From the NCBI GenBank assembly GCA_013821525.1, contig JACDGR010000149.1:1-7783 (forward strand): a stretch of DNA of 7,783 nt, read 5' to 3'. The position numbers were made by a program, and so were the translations under genes. Within the stretch, counting starts at the first letter, position 1, and each line of letters starts with the position of its first letter. Source of the DNA: Actinomycetota bacterium. GTDB lineage: Bacteria > Actinomycetota > Thermoleophilia > Gaiellales > Gaiellaceae. Shown here in pieces: positions 6,527-7,783 of the stretch. The notes under the pieces are model-generated. The model did not search any database, was not told the DNA's origin, and was given only the letters and a program-made list of their open reading frames with translations.

Positions 6527-6751
6527 TTAGGAGCTCGAGCGCGCGGCGCGCTCGGCCTTTTCGAGCCGCTTCTGGAAGCGCTCGACGCGGCCGCCGGTGT
6601 CGATCAGCTTCTGCTTGCCCGTGTAGAACGGGTGGCAGTTCGAGCAGACCTCGACGTGCAGCTCGGGCTTTGTGGAACGCGTCGTGAACGTGTTTCCGCA
6701 GCCGCAGTGCACGGTGGCGAGGACGTACTCGGGATGGATGTCGGCCTTCAT
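6527..6751 (-). CDS. rpmE: 50S ribosomal protein L31, zinc-binding type
   Basis: Component of the large ribosomal subunit near the central protuberance, forming part of a bridge to the small subunit. The 74-residue product begins MKADIHPEYVLATVHCGCGN and has the zinc ligands C16, C18, C36 and C39, so it is the C+ form rather than the zinc-independent YtiA/RpmE2 type. STKPELHVEVCSNCHPFYTG (26-45) and the basic C-terminus are typical. The frame stays open far upstream through the dehydratase gene in another phase; the real start is the ATG at 6751, where L31 homology begins and which overlaps the dehydratase stop as ATGA. No Shine-Dalgarno is visible, so initiation is probably by coupling. It is the only gene here ending in TAA, the stop common in highly expressed genes. 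I see no Zur operator upstream. Confidence 0.98.
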   Translation of the reverse strand: MKADIHPEYVLATVHCGCGNTFTTRSTKPELHVEVCSNCHPFYTGKQKLIDTGGRVERFQKRLEKAERAARSSS

Positions 6752-7665
6752 GGCCGGGCCAGGATAGCAGCGGCCGTTTGCGCGGTGACATTGCCGCCGG
6801 AGACCACGACGACCGGTCGAGTCGCCTCCACCTTGCCGCTCAGCCAGGCGGCTGCAGCCGCTGCGCCGGCCGGCTCGCAGGCCAGCTTCGCCCGGCCGTA
6901 GAGGAAGCGGAAGGCGGTCTCGATCTCCTCCTCGCTGACGAGCACGCGTTCGATCCCTGCGCAGATCTCGATCGGCAGGCGACCGGCGAACGGCGCGTTC
7001 AGGCCGTCGGCGATCGAGGTCGGCGTGACCGGGACGGGTTCGCCGGCGGCGAGCGCCTCGTGCAGCGCGGGGCTCAGCTCGGGCTCGACCGCGACCACCC
7101 GCATGCGACCGGCGAGTGCGGTCTGCAAGCCGGAGACGAGGCCGCCGCCGCCGACCGCGACGATCACGACATCGGTCTCCGGCGCGTCCTCCTCGATCTC
7201 GAGACCGACGGTGCCGGCGCCTGCGATCACCTGCGGGTCGTCGAAGGGATGGACTAGCGTGCGTCCGGTCTCTGCGATCAGCTCGTCGAGCCGCGCGAAC
7301 GCGCCCGCAGGATCGGTGGCGACGAGATCGACGGTCGCGCCGTAGCCCTTCGTCGCGGTGATCTTCTGCTCGGACGCGCCTTGCCACATCACGACGAGCG
7401 CGTCGATGTTTTCCTCGGCTGCTGCAAACGCGACGGCCTGCGCATGGTTGCCGGCGCTGATCGCGATCACACCGCGGCTGCGTTCGGAAGCGTCGAGCGA
7501 GCTGATCTTGTTCAGCGCCCCGCGAACCTTGAACGAGCCCGTGCGCTGCAGGAGCTCGCATTTCAGGTGCGCGCCGAGCGTGCGGCTCGAGAGGAGCGGG
7601 GTGCGCAGCAGGCGGTCGCCGATCGTCTCGCCCGCGCGCACGACGTCTTCGCGGGTCGGAGTCAC
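6748..7665 (-). CDS. PLP-dependent threonine/serine dehydratase
   Basis: Fold-type II PLP enzyme that probably deaminates threonine to 2-oxobutyrate and ammonia, and serine to pyruvate. The Schiff-base lysine is K46 in QRTGSFKVRGA (40-50); the substrate loop is SAGNH (70-74), and the phosphate-binding loop is the glycine run GGGG at 172-175 in AVGGGGLVSG. VVVVSGGNV closes the domain. At 305 residues it lacks the C-terminal ACT-like regulatory domain of biosynthetic IlvA, so it resembles catabolic TdcB or serine-racemase-like enzymes; threonine versus serine preference cannot be settled here. The position before QRTGSFK reads KCELLQ where most relatives have KxENLQ, so the usual asparagine is a leucine. 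The start is the GTG at 7665, overlapping the SpoU stop as GTGA, without a Shine-Dalgarno. Its stop overlaps the rpmE start. In mycobacteria threonine-biosynthesis genes sit upstream of rho-rpmE; here a threonine-consuming gene takes a similar place. Confidence 0.92.
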   Translation of the reverse strand: MTPTREDVVRAGETIGDRLLRTPLLSSRTLGAHLKCELLQRTGSFKVRGALNKISSLDASERSRGVIAISAGNHAQAVAFAAAEENIDALVVMWQGASEQKITATKGYGATVDLVATDPAGAFARLDELIAETGRTLVHPFDDPQVIAGAGTVGLEIEEDAPETDVVIVAVGGGGLVSGLQTALAGRMRVVAVEPELSPALHEALAAGEPVPVTPTSIADGLNAPFAGRLPIEICAGIERVLVSEEEIETAFRFLYGRAKLACEPAGAAAAAAWLSGKVEATRPVVVVSGGNVTAQTAAAILARP

Positions 7666-7783
7666 CGCGCGATCGTACGTTGACGCAGCGCCTCGAAGAG
7701 AACGATTGCGGCTGCGGCGCTCGCGTTCAGCGAATCGGTCGACGTGCCGCGCATCGGGATCGACACCCTTTCGTCGGCCAGCT
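7662..7783 (-). CDS. SpoU/TrmH-family RNA 2'-O-methyltransferase, partial (C-terminal 39 residues)
   Basis: Only the last 39 codons are in the window; the gene enters from the right edge. The fragment reads on the minus strand as IPMRGTSTDSLNASAAAAIV followed by LFEALRQR, which is motif 3 of the SpoU/TrmH SPOUT family. This part forms the C-terminal end of the knot that binds SAM (compare the family pattern IPM-G--SLN-S-A-AI). Members methylate the 2'-OH of a specific rRNA or tRNA nucleotide, but the target cannot be read from this fragment, so no symbol is given. The TGA stop overlaps the GTG start of the dehydratase gene by 4 nt, so the two are co-transcribed. It is too short to appear among ordinary ORF predictions but the motif match is good. 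Confidence 0.88.
   Translation of the reverse strand, partial: LADERVSIPMRGTSTDSLNASAAAAIVLFEALRQRTIAR

Noticed and set aside
6527..7561. 344-codon minus-strand frame ending in the L31 sequence, as a possible fusion protein
   Set aside because: Everything before the ATG at 6751 is the dehydratase gene read in another phase (Arg-rich). L31 of normal length starts at the ATGA overlap.
1..7783. Frequent CGATCG/GATCG words, considered as a dispersed repeat or methylation signal
   Set aside because: They fall in coding sequence and follow from common ATC, GAT and GAC codons next to G/C-ending codons; no spacing pattern is visible.
1..7783. Search for tRNA/rRNA genes, CRISPR arrays, IS elements, intrinsic terminators or a novel defence cassette
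   Set aside because: Coding density is nearly complete, every gene belongs to a known family, and no inverted repeats flanking a transposase, direct-repeat array or hairpin plus T-run was seen.

Overview
The window is a dense block of eleven genes, all on the minus strand, with almost no intergenic space. The DNA is GC-rich with strongly GC-biased third codon positions, which is why long false ORFs appear on the opposite strand. The gene content (rpmE, a DUF1385/YqhQ protein, prfA, prmC, a Sua5/YrdC protein, glyA, upp, then a WecA/TagO-like transferase) is the locus that often lies before the ATP synthase operon in Gram-positive bacteria. High GC plus retention of DUF1385 and upp suggests a deep-branching actinomycetote, perhaps a Thermoleophilia/Gaiellales-like lineage. 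That assignment is inference; no rRNA is present.

In transcription order, from high to low coordinates: the C-terminal end of a SpoU/TrmH RNA 2'-O-methyltransferase (cut by the right edge); a PLP-dependent threonine/serine dehydratase; ribosomal protein L31 (rpmE, zinc-binding type); a DUF1385 membrane protein; an OsmC-type peroxiredoxin; release factor RF1 (prfA); its glutamine methyltransferase (prmC); a Sua5/YrdC threonylcarbamoyl-AMP synthase; serine hydroxymethyltransferase (glyA); uracil phosphoribosyltransferase (upp); and the N-terminal 229 residues of a polyprenyl-phosphate sugar-1-phosphate transferase (cut by the left edge).

Junctions are very tight: three clear 4-nt stop/start overlaps, one longer overlap (31 nt, or 4 nt with an alternative start), and gaps of 2, 2, 4, 13 and 20 nt. 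The only larger gap is 57 nt, before glyA. I see no terminator and no convincing promoter, so the block is probably one transcript started upstream of the window. Clear Shine-Dalgarno sequences precede only osmC, the Sua5 gene and glyA; the other starts probably rely on translational coupling.

Functionally most of the block serves translation: L31 in the ribosome, RF1 and the enzyme that methylates its GGQ loop, the enzyme starting t6A synthesis in tRNA, and probably rRNA or tRNA methylation. One-carbon/amino-acid metabolism (glyA, threonine dehydratase), pyrimidine salvage (upp) and envelope glycan initiation (WecA-like) make up the rest. I see no mobile element, CRISPR array, RNA gene or new defence-like system. 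The second-look items are the stop-codon pattern, the overlapping signals, the OsmC insertion and the uncharacterised DUF1385 protein.
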